A stretch of 64,000 bases of DNA from Heterobilharzia americana (Eukaryota > Platyhelminthes > Trematoda > Strigeidida > Schistosomatidae): positions 29,961,661 through 30,025,660 of the forward strand of contig OX104127.1 in the NCBI GenBank assembly GCA_944470555.2, given 5' to 3'. The position numbers were made by a program, and so were the translations under genes. This document shows, in pieces, positions 49,070 to 61,450 of the stretch (within the stretch, counting starts at the first letter, position 1; every line of letters starts with the position of its first letter). The notes under the pieces were generated by a model, which did no database searches, was not told the DNA's origin, and worked only from the letters and a program-made list of their open reading frames with translations.

Positions 49070-49126
<57 letters not shown>
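49070..49126 (+). repeat. (AT)n microsatellite
   Basis: About 57 bp of uninterrupted AT dinucleotides, the longest simple repeat in the window. Confidence 0.95.
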
Positions 49127-49129
<3 letters not shown>

Positions 49130-49880
49130 AGACGGTGATTTTCGTGATAGCAGTAAAGACATACATTTAGCTACCTAACTTCACTGTGGTCAGGAAAAAT
49201 GATTAAATTTATTCGAAAACATGGAAGATGTCCAAACTGGTACAAGCAGTTCCCCAAGCACTCGGTTCACGATGCTGTACCTGATATCTTCCAATCAGAT
49301 TTCATTATGATTCCAGTTACCGTGATTTTTTCTGTTTCCTAGAAAATGAGATTTACTTACAGATTCTTATTTCGTGAATTTAACTGCCGACTGACTTTTT
49401 CTTATCCCAACCTAAATCTAACAGAATTAATCCCGAAAAGTGCTGATGAAATAGGTTAAACCTTATATGTGTTAAAGTTGTTTATCTTCAGGTATGATGA
49501 GTGAAACTGAAGCAGCTGATAAAGAAAAAAATATTTTTAAAATTCAAATGAAGTAGAAAAATTAGTTTCGTGACCTCACAGAAGTCGCTTCTTCAGAGAG
49601 GGAAACCGACAGAGTCTATCACACGTCTAAATAGTAAATGGAAACAAACTAGATCATGTTCATACTTGTTAAGACTGAGGGAGTAAATGTTATTGTTATC
49701 AGTTGTTAGTTCATGAGTTCAAGGTGAAGATGTGAATGTGTGTTCACATATGAATGAGAAATTCATTTTCTGTGTTTGCGAGTGTACTTTAATTGCCATT
49801 AGTGTATCTAACGTATTATTTCGAATACACTTTCAAAAATGCTTGGATAGTTAGCCTTTCCTTTCTGTTGAGTGCATTAG
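49127..49880. other. DNA between microsatellite and Penelope copy
   Basis: No supported coding region. The part near 49500-49880 may be the 3' untranslated end of the minus-strand Penelope element. Confidence 0.4.
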
Positions 49881-49884
49881 GATA

Positions 49885-50850
49885 CTACATAATATGAAAT
49901 GCCTTAACTATGCGTCTTTCCTTGTGATTCGAAAAACCTTTTTGAATGATTTTAATATTTTCCATATCAATTTTGTGACGATGACAGATGGCATGAACAG
50001 AGATAGCTGATATGATTTGTGAATTCTACAATTCTACAGGATTGTGTGGAGGTCGTTTTCTGTAGTTTGCATATACTTTAGGATGAATGAAGATCACGTG
50101 GGTTGAGTCCCCTATATAATAAGCATCATAGTCCACGCAGCCTAATCTGTAAACAAAATTCTGTGCGGAAGTAACAGGAGTTTTATCTTTTAAGTGAATC
50201 GAAGCATTTCTGAGAGTGTTGGTTGTCATGTAGAAGGCTCTAATTCAACGTTTTCTTAAAACCCCTTGTAGCTCTTCAGTTTTACCTTGGAGGAATTGTA
50301 GAACTACTGTACTAATCCAGGACTCATCGTTTGACTTTCTCCTTGGATTATTTTGTTCATAGTTTTTAATCTTCTGAATGATATTCTTAGGGTAGTTATT
50401 GGAATGTTGCGCATTTACTCTGTTTCTTAATTCTGTTTGTCTGCTGTCTTCATTCGTGATGAGGTTTGTGACATTCCTGAATAAGTTTCAAGCAAGGGAA
50501 GTGTAGCACCGAGTGGATCGGTTGAGTTGGAATCAAGATATCGGTCTGAATGTATTGGTTTACGATAGATCGATTGCCTTAGACTTCCAATTCTATTCCT
50601 TCTAACTAAAGAGTCTAAGAATGGCAGTTCGCTTCTTGCATTTTCATATTCACATGCGAATTTGATATACGGGGAATGAGTATTAGTTGATTCAGAGGAC
50701 ATCCTCAGGGTTGATCTTTTGAAAATGACAAATTTATCATCTACATGTCTGAACCACATAAATGGTTTGATAGAGGTGGCAAATATCGTGAATTAACTAT
50801 GAAAATTGGAGGGGTTTACAAAAGTAGGGGACACCGGAGAACCTATTACT
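49885..50850 (-). pseudogene. Penelope-like element with GIY-YIG, minus strand
   Basis: Reading downward from 50850: motif B remnant IGSPVSPTFVN, then WFRHVDDKFVIF at 50756-50721 (catalytic box), then KFACEYENARSELPFLDSL and SIYRKPIHSDRYLDSNS to about 50510. The nuclease follows: NFVYRLGCVDYDAYYIG near 50145-50095 carries the Y-(x)-YIG core. A further frame (near 50010-49888) encodes SAISVHAICHRHKIDMENIK and ends FHIM-stop at 49885. Frames shift at least three times. It is closer to arthropod- and planarian-style Penelope sequences than the other copies, so it is another lineage. Confidence 0.75.
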
Positions 50851-51311
50851 ATTCTATTCATTTATTTATATGATTTTCCTCTAAACAGGTAGTGTCGAGT
50901 TTGAACAAAATCTGAGTACTTTCATGATGAGGCTGAGGCTCGAAGGAGATCTGTCTGGAAGAATGAAAGCAGGAAAGGAAAGAAAGAAAGTGTCATCATA
51001 TGAAAACCAACCTACCAACTTGAAGACTGTTCACAATTTATTCGACAGAAATCTATGAGAATATGAGATTACACTGCTAAGAAAAGTTCTTTAGTTTTTA
51101 GCTTAAACAGGAAACCAGTGAACACTCTGTAAGTGGCACAGATCATTGGACCGGTATTCGATAAGCTGCCGGATAAATAAGTTCACATCTTACATCAGAA
51201 AACAACTCAAATTCTAGAAAATCAACTATATGTACCACTTAATATTTCAAAAGAAGCACGGTCAGCTCTTGAAAGTCTACCAAAAGATAAAACAGTTGTA
51301 TATATACATAC
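50851..51311. other. Unassigned DNA
   Basis: A purine-rich stretch near 50935-50995 but no gene. Confidence 0.4.
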
Positions 51312-51466
51312 AATGGAGTGAAACTTAAGCACTCTGGTTAGCTGAAATTTCATTTCAGTCTGTTTATTAAATGTGTCACACAGTAAGAAACGCTGTCCCA
51401 TGAGTAGTAGTGTTTCACTGTCACATACCTGATAAACCGACTAAAATAGTAATCTGAAATTTGGAG
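51312..51466 (+). repeat. Left arm of palindrome
   Basis: Reverse complement of 51628-51782, about 93% identical by eye. Confidence 0.85.
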
Positions 51467-51627
51467 ATTGTAGGCATGCTGTAGCTTAGAGACTTTATAG
51501 ATCTTAGGATAGACATTTGACCTGATAGAGACGAGTGAGTTAAATATTGGGTAAGTGGGTTATAAAGAAAATATACTTGTTAAATTACACACAGACACAA
51601 ACCAGAAAAACATATATATATATATAT

Positions 51628-51782
51628 CTCCGAATTTCAGATTACTATTTTGGTCGGTTTATTAGGTATGTGACAGTGAAACACTACTACTCATGGGATA
51701 GCGTTTCTTACTGTGTGACACATTGAATAAACAGACTAAAACGAAATTTCAACTAACCAGAGTGCTCAAGTTTCACTCCATT
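51628..51782 (-). repeat. Right arm of palindrome
   Basis: Reverse complement of 51312-51466. Confidence 0.85.
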
Positions 51783-52819
51783 ATTTCGGATTACTAATTT
51801 GTTTTTGTACTGTTTGATCTCGGAAGTCAGATTATTTTATATTTGAACTGACGATCACGGGAGACCGGTTAGATGAAAACTGCTGATGAATCTAAGGTGT
51901 TTACGGAGGTGTAACTAAGTTGTCATACCGTAGTGAGAACTGTTTATGTGGCTACATATAAGTAATATATATAGTAAAAAATCATTTGACTATCTGAGGT
52001 AGCCATAGTTTGGCAGACTAGTATTTATACTGGATGATGATTGAAAGTGAGATGAAAATCTGGACTGTTGCCGGATTCGAACCAGCCACCAACGGGTTCT
52101 ATAAGGTTCTTCTTAACTTCCTGGAAAAAATGACTGGAATTTTTATTTTCATGTGATCGTGGCACTTACTGAATATCCTCGATATTGAGAGAGATAAGAG
52201 GACATTTACACTGCGAAATTGTTGAAATTCGAACAAATGGCTCTTCAGTATTCTCGAGTGGTCACAGGTTATTTAACCTGTAATTAGTATATTATAAAAC
52301 TGAACCTTTGAAATTACCATATCGAAATGATTTTAATTATTTTTATGAGTTTGATTTCATAAAACTGTTTCACTGATGTAATTTATTGTTGGAACAGTAT
52401 CTTCCAAATGTTTATTTAGGTCATTTTAATGACATTGTGTGTGTGTGTGTGTGGTGTCCAAAACTAGTGCCATAATGATAAATATTAATTTGGCGGTGAC
52501 AGTCAATCGGTTTACAATCACTAGAGATTGTAACTGATTTTAGACAGACTTTTCAATGTTATTTTAGAAGACAGTGATTTCAGTTGCTCTATCATACATC
52601 GTAAAGACCCAGAAGTAATGGGAAGTAGTTTAAGTTCAGTGTTTGTTTCTGAATAGGTTGGACTTAATTTAAATGTTCGTATGAGAATGAGTTTGAAGCC
52701 AGTGAAGTTTATTTTATTCATGGACCAACAACTGGGATGTTTCCTGATGGACTATATTTTAATACGTGAGATTCCATATACCGATTAATTACCATAATAG
52801 ACGAAAACTATACCAACTA
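51783..52819. other. Intergenic DNA with a SINE tail
   Basis: The segment 52022-52085 matches the tail of the tRNA-like SINE at 2412-2480 and has a B-box-like ggattcgaaccagcc region. A (GT)n run lies at about 52436-52452. Nothing else recognised. Confidence 0.5.
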
Positions 52820-53105
52820 CTTGCTAAGTGTTTGATAGAATTCGGTCAGGACTCAGGACTAGACAACACGAAATTGGTTACCCTCAAGCGACCAATAAAT
52901 ATACCTAAGCCAGTCCCACAGGAGACCAGTCGTGACCTGAATAGCGCATTGGTAACGTCTCTGACTGCAGCATTGGGAGATACAGGTTTGAATTTCATAG
53001 GGGACATAGGTTCTTGAGGTTGCAGGTACGCCTTACTGACCAGTGCCAGCATACACGAAACCCAGGTCAGGTAGGACTTCTTGTTGACTGTCTGCAACTA
53101 ACTAA
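52820..53105. repeat. SINE family B, inverted pieces
   Basis: A minus-strand body fragment (about 52825-52905) adjoins a plus-strand copy (about 52930-53105) with B-box-like ggtttgaatttcat near 52985 and the family end at caactaactaatatgg. Confidence 0.5.
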
Positions 53106-53695
53106 TATGGTAAAAGATGATTTGAAAATGTTAACGTGGAAAGTAGTTATAAGCAGAAACTGAAAATCTGTGAAAAGTCTTTCTAAAGTCTGACCGGATA
53201 TCTACCAGTATTCATGAATTCATAATTCAATCTAAAAGTATTCATAATGCTTATCTTTTCACTTATGAGTATTATTCTGGTGATAAAAGGTTCTACTAGG
53301 TGATTACAAGGATCGTTAATTAGATTCTCTAACACTATCTATCAAAGCATACTCTTTTGTTAGTTGCTCACTCATCAATGTACGGAGCAAAGGTTGACAA
53401 ACTTAGCCATACTAGTGTCTTATCTGGCCATTCTATAGTAAAGCTAATAGTGATTGTGGTATATTTTGTAGAACGTGCTTACACAGGGAAAACGAAAGAA
53501 TGACTGTGGTTTAGTCATAGTCCACCTTAGAATTTCAAGACGCTTAAATATATTCTCCTGAAAAAAATTGGAAAATCAAGTGTGATTAAAGTTAACAGTT
53601 TACGAGGTCAGACCCCACCAAGGTATTCAAAGGGTATGCACAACATCCAGCCCTTCTGTCACCTTGGTAACGAATTTAGCCATTCTACAGATGTT
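53106..53695. other. AT-rich DNA, nothing recognised
   Basis: No supported feature. Confidence 0.4.
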
Positions 53696-53699
53696 AACT

Positions 53700-53990
53700 G
53701 ATTTTAGCAAATTGGCAGGAAGTCCTTAACCTGGTTTGCTTTGCTTCTTGACACTCGTTAGTTAGGTGTATCTGCAAGTTTGAAGAGGCTTATATCCCCT
53801 CAAAGCGTGGAATACGCACCGCTCAGTTTTGAAGTCAGCAAAGTTACCACTGAGGTATTGCGGGCCTAGGTAACCTCCCGAAGAACTGCATTAGGTGCAC
53901 TGGATGGACACTGGAGAGTAACCAACTACATGTTGTCTACTCCTGAATACTCACTGAATTCTGTCGATCATTTAAGTGTTCCCTTTGTGA
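53700..53990. repeat. SINE family B, inverted pieces
   Basis: The tRNA-like part in minus orientation (about 53700-53860) is followed by a plus-strand body (about 53880-53990) with catgttgtctac and attctgtcgatca blocks. Confidence 0.45.
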
Positions 53991-56224
53991 AATAAAATTT
54001 TAAACACAACTGTAACTCGTTACTATTGCTGTCCATTTTCCTACTATGGACTATTCATAGTAGTAAGACTGCATTCTTACTAGCCAATCTCTCGTGAGCT
54101 AGCAAACTTTGACATAGTATCGAAAATTATTTTGAGGCAGTCCCTTCCTTCTACTATGCACTCGAGAATCTATAGCCACAGTGTGGAGCCAGGGATGTAA
54201 TATAAATTGGATTATACCTTAACTGAAATTCGAACAGTATCATCCAATTGTTTTCATGCAGCCTAGCAACATGCTAGATAGTGTCACCTGTAAACAAGTC
54301 TAACTTATCTACCACTAGATAACATTCTGGAATAGTTCAAGACTTGTGATTTTGAATGAAAACGACAAGTGATTACTGTTCTCCGAGCTTCGATATTTAG
54401 TTGTAGATTTTTTATCGACTAGCTAGATGACTTCAAGGAGATTTGCTACACATAATATCAACGCTTCAGTTAAATGCATCAGAGGTTAAACAGGAGACTT
54501 AAGTGTCTTAACTGTTGAAAGCAATCCCAAACACTATTTTGCATCATCATAAAAGACCATAGTTACACGATATCTTGACAGTACAATCGATAACGGCATC
54601 AGGAAAACCCATTCACAGATTTCTGCAAGTAGTGTCAACGAGGAGATTATATCGTCGTTACAGAAGTATATTTTCATGCATAGACCTCCTTTTGAATTAA
54701 TCGAGAATTTGATGTGCAAGACTCATTTTTATCCAGCTGCTTTGAATTCGTGCTAACGTGATTCATAAGTATCAATTTCAAGATTCGTTTCTAGTTGAAT
54801 CTTACCTGCTATTTATTGTCTAATGAACTGGACTGTCGTAGCGGAAATTTAGTCTTGTAACTTCTTATTGACCAGGTAGCATAACTTACAAATGTCAATC
54901 AATTCAATTTATGCTGAGTCACATAAAACACGTAAATACTGACGAAACAGCCAAGTAAACAAAACTTATCATCGTCAACATTATATAATACAAAATGGCA
55001 ACAACTAAATATAAATCACGTGCAAAACATTAAAATTTTCAATTTGCTGATAATCAGCACGTACTAGACAGTCAGTGAGAATTAATTTATAGTACTCACT
55101 GTATTAATTTATATACATTAAAGTCAACACAATCAAATTGATTCATTGTATCGGTAGACCAGGTAGGTGAAACTGAAACTTATCTAACTGATCAATATGC
55201 TTCTTTCAAAAATGATTTCGCTTATTAAGTTCCTGAGCAACTATGATTCGGATTCGGGGGAAAACAGAGATACACTTTTATCTGTAAATTCTTTCTGTTG
55301 ACAAATATCAGTGCATACAAATCAGCTAGTCAGATTTAGTTGACCTGAAAAATTCAACTGTTTGAGATAAATCTCTCTGGGCACGCCAGTGATGAGCATG
55401 GCCATGAAAGAGCAAAATGTCAATTCGGTGCTTAGATCACTCTGGTCTAGTCAGTAGGATATACATATCAGCGTGAGTGGTTTTCAACTACTCATGTGGT
55501 CAGTAGTATATTACCTGAAGGTGTTTAGTGCGATGGAGCATACAAAGTACAGACATAGTAACATTTGGTATATTGAATGAATTCCACTCTCTGATGTGTA
55601 AATATTGGGTGGAACAGATGACGAAAACCTGTCTTTGACTAGAAGAAGGATCGTACTAAGTTTGTACATATTCACTGCATTTTCAAGTGGAAAACGGTAG
55701 GTCTTCCCCTACTCAGCAGTTTCTCAATGGACTAATGCAAATTACCTGCGCTCATAATATAGGTGGCTAGAGGAGTAAACTGTTAAAATAACTTAAATGT
55801 TTGAAATATTCTAAAACGGAATGTAGATCAGAGAAAGATTACCACAAGTAAATTAATTTGTAGGTCATCAGGCTTGTAATCTGAAGATAAACAATTCACA
55901 TCCTGCTGTGATTCAAGCACTATTTGAACCCTAACCATAATCCTTGCATACACGAATCAGTCAGTGAATAAAAAGTTTTTGAGATAGTCTGATGATGGAC
56001 CATTCGAAAGTTCTGATATTCATGTGAAAAGAATTCATGTTTTCTTGGCAAACGACTTGCAGTAAATAAAACCACTATCGTTGGATTGTTGAGCATCTAG
56101 TAGGTCATTTGAATAGTAATTAGCTGCCATGTGCTTGTAAATCAGTTGATTGTTGGAGTGCGTCAAGAGTCGTTGAGTGCATCCTAACAGAATTTCAGGA
56201 TGAACAACAGCTCTATGTTGTATT
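53991..56224. other. AT-rich DNA, nothing recognised
   Basis: Only an 8-bp hairpin (ctactatg/catagtag near 54043-54065) was noted. Confidence 0.4.
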
Positions 56225-56375
56225 CTTCTCGGTGACTCGCAATAGAATCCATAACGCATGTCGCCTCCTGTTTGAGACTCGTCAGCCGGATGCACCTGCA
56301 CTCTAATGAGGGATTGGACCAAGTACCCATGGCTTCGAATGCTGAAGTGTTAGCCACTAAGCCACTGGGGCACGA
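56225..56375 (-). repeat. Hammerhead-type SINE (Sm-alpha-like), minus strand
   Basis: Read on the minus strand: tRNA-like head with A-box-like agtggcttagtggctaac, then the gtgcatccggctgacgag block near 56290-56275. The first hammerhead core box is intact, but the GAAA box has become GCGAC and stem II no longer pairs fully, so this copy should be inactive. Confidence 0.6.
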
Positions 56376-57239
56376 CAGTCATCACCGCCAACAGAGATAG
56401 AGCAATTCAACCCAGTGTAGAAATGGGAAATTGTGAGTATCAAACGAGTTTCGTGTATTTGCGCTTCGTCTTACTTAAAAACCACCTGCTTGCTGTATGT
56501 CTCAGTAAGAATTAGATGATACTGACAAACCAATCTGCCGAAATGAAGCTGAATCTAACACTTTTGGCCTCTTGATGTCCCTAACTAAACACAGAACACC
56601 AAAAGATCACGCGAGATCCATTTTAAAAATTGTTGTATCTCACATGTTTATTTTATATTCTAGAAAAGGAATAGACTACTGAATGTTTAATTTTCTTTTT
56701 TTATAAATGTTTCCTCATAACTGACTAATCATGTCCTCAGCTGAACTCTAATATTTATCACCATTCATTTAGACTTTTCTGGTAGACAGTCAGTTCATGA
56801 ATCCCACGGACACTTCAATGCAAGGCTACTTTCAGTAAAGCACAATCTGCAAGTTGGGAGGTTTTCCTCTTCTCTTCTAAGTTGATTTATTAGTGTTTCT
56901 GTATATCACCTATATGACGGAACTCAGAATCTTGGGAGTATCTAGTGGGTGCGTCCGACTCATAATCCTTAGAATTGGCTGTTACTAGTGCCTTTTTAGA
57001 AGCTTTAGTGAAAAGTCAGCATATTCTGATCATGGGGATGAATGTAGGCGACGACAGACTCCCAGGGTTCTTAATTCGAATTCTGTCTCAGCCCACATTC
57101 TAATTGCATATCCAGCCGTCATCTAGTATCAGAAATATACGTCTGCCAAACTACGTCTATCTCAGGTAGTAAAATAGATACTCTAATCTGTTAATTTGGT
57201 CGGATAGCTCAAGAAACATATGGTCATTCGATCTTGACA
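56376..57239. other. Unassigned DNA with a possible SINE trace
   Basis: The segment 57040-57125 has tRNA-like wording on the minus strand, and 57113-57165 resembles DNA beside the SINE tail near 52010. Otherwise nothing. Confidence 0.35.
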
Positions 57240-57480
57240 GAGGTTAGTTATTGAGAAACTTCTAGAGAGAAGGGTGACCAGACCAAGACGTGGCACAGGT
57301 GTGTTCATTCCCTATATGGCATTGTCGAAAGCTGGACTAGTTGCACTGATCCTCTTCTTCAAAGTGTTTATCATCTCACACAACTTTGTCTACTCTTTTT
57401 CTATCCACCTGTCCTTTGTATACTACTGTGCATTGTAGCAAACGTGGCAGTAGTACGCTATATTCAGACTGATTTTGTCA
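57240..57480 (+). pseudogene. RTE-like LINE 3' tail
   Basis: It shares blocks with 61340-61420: caactttgtctac, tctttttctatccacctgt and ctttgtatactactgt. Upstream, gaccagaccaagacgtggc parallels the RTE C-terminal region. Coding sequence is decayed. Confidence 0.55.
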
Positions 57481-59040
57481 ATCAACCAGAAAGGAGGAAA
57501 CATTTATGTGTTAATTATTAACTTAAGTTGTTTATTCATCCAACATTGACTGTAAATAGTAAAAAAATGGAAGTTTTTAACAGCATTCAGAGAATCACTT
57601 GTGAACTGTAGAATAATGAAAAGTAGAAAATGATGAATAAATTCTGTATTTCATTAAAAAATAGTATTGTGTACACGACAGTTGTGGTGAAAACTTGATC
57701 AAAGTTAGTAAATTAACTCTACACATTGTAATTTGATAAATGTCACACAAATTAATCATCACTAGTATCTAGGGGATAATTTAATAATTGACGGTAGTCG
57801 AATAGACAGACCAGTAAGCGGTCTCAGTGCCTATTTGAATAAATGATTAAAGTGTATTTTCAGCATAAAGCAGACTGGTTTCTGTTAGGAGTTTCTTGAT
57901 CATTTCATTCAATAGTGTAGTCAAGATATATTTTGCTTAAACTATTCTAGTTATAAATCACCCTTTTAGAATTTACTACACAGAGCGATCAATGATCAGC
58001 GATTTGGCTCGTATGAGATCACTTTTAGTGAAAAACGTTTAATCAAATAAATTAATGTGTACAATCAGGCCAATAGATAATTTAATGCTATTTAAACAAA
58101 TTGCTTATTTGTGATCTCTACTAGAATGTGAGTTCTCTCAAAGTTTTTGATTTCATTTGCCAACAGGCGCCAACAGCAAAGAAACCTTTTAGGTATCTTA
58201 AATCATATTGATTAGATACCGAAGTCCATCTCAATTTTTCTAGATAAAATGTTTTATTTTTTCCATTGAAGTCTATCTTCTGTGTGTTTTATCTCAGCAA
58301 TGTAAACACCCCATGATACCACTTAGCTTACATTTACAGACGATTCTTGCCTTGTAACACCTTTTATTTCAGTTCACCTTGAATATATACTTTCTGTGAT
58401 CAATATTGACAGTTAATCAATATTATCTTGAAAACTAATCGATTGATCGTATTTTTTCAATCGTTTATCTTACTTTAAAAAAAAGTACATGGAAATCGAA
58501 CATCAGTATGGCGTGTGAATGCAAGCTACAATAGTATCTTTGTTTTTTTTCTCAATGATCTTATTATCGCATTCATGTGTGTGAATACTTATGTGAATGT
58601 ATTTGCAGGCATAGGTCCAGATATGTAGTCGGGTGAAGTTTCTCGTTATACTGGTGTCATTCATTTATCCAGACTAGCTTGATTTTGGGACGTTTTGGTT
58701 GGAAAACGTATCGATATAAAACTAGAATTCTTTACATATATACACTGCCTTTCTTGATACTGATATACTCACTAATATGAAATGAATTTCATAGAAAGAA
58801 TTGGTTTCATCTGAAGTACGAACCATCTACTATGGTGTTCACTTTTTCAGAGTAAGTGACCATCCTGGATGAATATGAAGCCTTGGTGACAAGCCACCTC
58901 GCTTTGATTTGACGTAATCTACTTGGTGTTCTCAGATCACTTTATCGGGAAGTGATCAGGAAAAATCAGTGGCTGGGAATGTAAAATTAGGACTTATAAA
59001 GACGGAAATTTCAAAACGGTAAAGAATATTTGTAGCTCAG
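57481..59040. other. AT-rich DNA, nothing recognised
   Basis: No supported feature. Confidence 0.4.
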
Positions 59041-59048
59041 ATGGATGG

Positions 59049-59950
59049 TTGTGTTGCGTTTTCTCAGGTGATTGGCTTAATTACCAAACTTTCATTTTCT
59101 TCCTAGACAAAATCATCGGCACTGACTTCAATCTGAAGTCAGCCGTTAAAATGAGTTACATGCATACTTTATTCAAAACAGCAAGAACGCAACACAGTAC
59201 AGAAACCTCACAGGGAAACGAGAAGAATTACTTGATGTATATCCTAAAAAAAGACAGTTATCCACACAACTTTATCAGAAAATGCCTATCCAGTTCATCA
59301 TCAGCTACAAAGTTATCGACAGAAATCATCAAACGGATCATACTACCATACATTAAGAATATATCAGACATCATGACAAGGTTGCTGAAACCACTTGGGA
59401 TTGGTGTGCCTCATAAAGCAACCAGTTCCTTTCAAATCGTATTATGAAGACCAAAGGATGCAACAGCCATAGAAAGCAAAACAAATACTATTTACAATAT
59501 CAACTGCGAAAGCTGCGATCAGCAGTACATTGGACAAAGTGGTCGCCCTCTTCCCTTTCGTTTACATTAACATATGTTGGCTATTAATTGTCATGACATT
59601 TCATCACTCATTTCAATGCACATGGATAACTATGGATACGAATCCAAATTTGGAAATGTAGAGATCTTGAAAAACGGAAACACAAAGAACAATAGAGAAT
59701 TTTTGAGAAGCTTGGCATTCAGCCCTGTCAGTAATCGGTAAGCGAATAGACACAGATCCTTTTTATCAATCAATAAGAAAAGTTATAAACAACAGCAAGG
59801 TCAGATGTCCGACAGAGAAACCACTAACAGGAAAATCTAAACAGTTAGTAACTCAACAATCAGAGAAAACAATCGATCACAAACAAGTTGATCAGAACAA
59901 GCTGATGAATCACTCACGGGAAGATACTAACAGCTCACTTCATATTTGAA
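59049..59950 (+). pseudogene. Penelope-like element C-terminal half
   Basis: An open stretch of 132 codons (59049-59447) covers the region after the RT catalytic box: LKSAVKMSYMHTLFKTA, then YILKKDSYPHNFIRKCL, then RIILPYIKNISDIMTRLLKP and GIGVPHKATSSF. After a stop and a shift the nuclease core follows, INCESCDQQYIGQSGRPLPF (59500-59560), a well-kept GIY-YIG signature. A C-terminal part (DPFYQSIRKVINNSK near 59756) ends near 59950. RT motifs A-C are missing. Confidence 0.75.
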
Positions 59951-60589
59951 GTTGGTGCTGATGATGTTGCCTAGGAAGGCAATGGAAGCTTCACTATTAG
60001 GTCACCCTGCACAGAGAACATAACACAATCAAGGTGAACATTTTTTCACTTCGATTGACTCGACGACAACGTTGCCAATGAAGTAGTTGCATAGTTGGCA
60101 AGTAATATTTCGAAAAAAGCAGTGTACGATTAGTTCTGTATTTTTTTATTTGCCAGTCACAGTGAAAATGTTTCAGTTTAGTGAAGCACAAGAACTTAGC
60201 CAACAAGATATTACTGAATTTCGAAAAAGTAGCCTCAATGTAATATGGCTGTTCCAGGACAAGAATGTCTTCGATTTATTCTAGGGAACTTTTGACAGCA
60301 TTAACTTTTAGGTGTTCTCTAGTTTGTTTTAAAATAGTTGTTTATTTCCTGTTAAGTTTTCAAGAAAACGTTGATTGGCTTTTTTGTTTAACAAAACTAG
60401 GATTGATGAAAGTAGTCACCGCCTACTTTATTTTCTAGTTGTAGCCTAAATTCAGTAAGAGAATTTTGATAAACTGTGAGACAATTCATGTTAGGTAATG
60501 CTTATATTACTCAAATGAACTTTGAGAAGATACAATCACTTTTTAAAGGGCATTGTAAATGCCTTGAGCAGAAATGAGTATATTTGGCT
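59951..60589. other. AT-rich DNA, nothing recognised
   Basis: The first 50 bases may be the Penelope 3' end. No other feature. Confidence 0.4.
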
Positions 60590-61450
60590 GGCATGCGTTT
60601 CACATCTGTCATATGTAAGATGATCTTCCAGGACTGGTCTGCAACTACTCCCAGTTTAATAGTGGGGAGTGAATCGGTGAAGTGTGTTAATCAATTCACT
60701 TAGTTGGAGAGTTACATCATTTCAAATTGGCTGGCTGCTAACGAAATCTCAGCTCGGATAGAGAAGGTCTGTTTGACATTTGCCGAATTGTGTCATCTGT
60801 GGTAGTGACTGGCGAGATATCCGACTACTTATCAAAGGAAGAGTATATTGAGCTGGAGTTCATTCTATTCTATTATACAGCTGTGTCACAGCCTTTAAAA
60901 GTAGAAGACATGAAGCGGTTATAGAGTTTTGGTCACAGGTGTCTTCGTAACATTGCTCGCGTTTTGTGGAGTCACCGTGTCAGCAATGCAGAGGACAATG
61001 AACGTTAGTCAACTGAGATGGCTCAGGCATTTACTGCGCATGTGCAGTCACTGCCTATCTCAACGTGCAATCCTAGGGGAAGTTGGATTCGGTTGGAAGA
61101 GGGTTAAAGGTGGCTAGACTAAGACCTGGGACCAGTCGACGAAGTCTCTAACTACTGGTATGGGTCATGTTGGGGGATGTAGACTGCCTGGTTGGGGTTC
61201 CCGAGACTAAAAGAGTCAGTGGCTGAGAGATCTTGGTGACATGGCTGAGAAACGGTCACAATGTGTTCACTATCTGGTTTCTTCTAAAGCTTGAATATTA
61301 GCACTAACCTTTATTTTCAAATTGTTTATTCTCCCATACAACTTTGTCTACTTTCACATCACTCTTTTTCTATCCACCTGTTCTTTGTATACTACTGTAA
61401 AGTGTGGCAACTTGAGCCAATGTACGTGTATGCAAGGTTCTGCAATGATT
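60590..61450 (+). pseudogene. RTE-like LINE, C-terminal half and 3' tail
   Basis: It starts with CKMIFQDWSATTPSL (near 60620) just after the RT catalytic region and passes through EISARIEK (near 60743). It continues via a short open frame (60929-61117) with VSAMQ and LRWLRHLLRMCSH. It then gives TWDQSTKSLTTGMGHVGGCR in another frame and ends in a 3' tail shared with 57340-57480. Its alignment with copies 1 and 2 of the minus strand identifies them as one family. Confidence 0.65.

Larger units (their letters stand above)
51312..51782. mobile_element. Palindromic element with 155-bp arms
   Basis: Arm 51312-51466 is the reverse complement of 51628-51782 over 155 bp with about ten mismatches and no indel. 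The 161-bp centre includes a short AT run (51611-51627) and no gene. The outer ends are aatggagtgaaac and its complement. No transposase and no clear target duplication are visible. It could be a MITE, or an inverted duplication formed at a replication fork. Confidence 0.85.

Noticed and set aside
49070..49126. AT tract as a replication origin or centromeric signal
   Set aside because: A plain dinucleotide microsatellite explains it.
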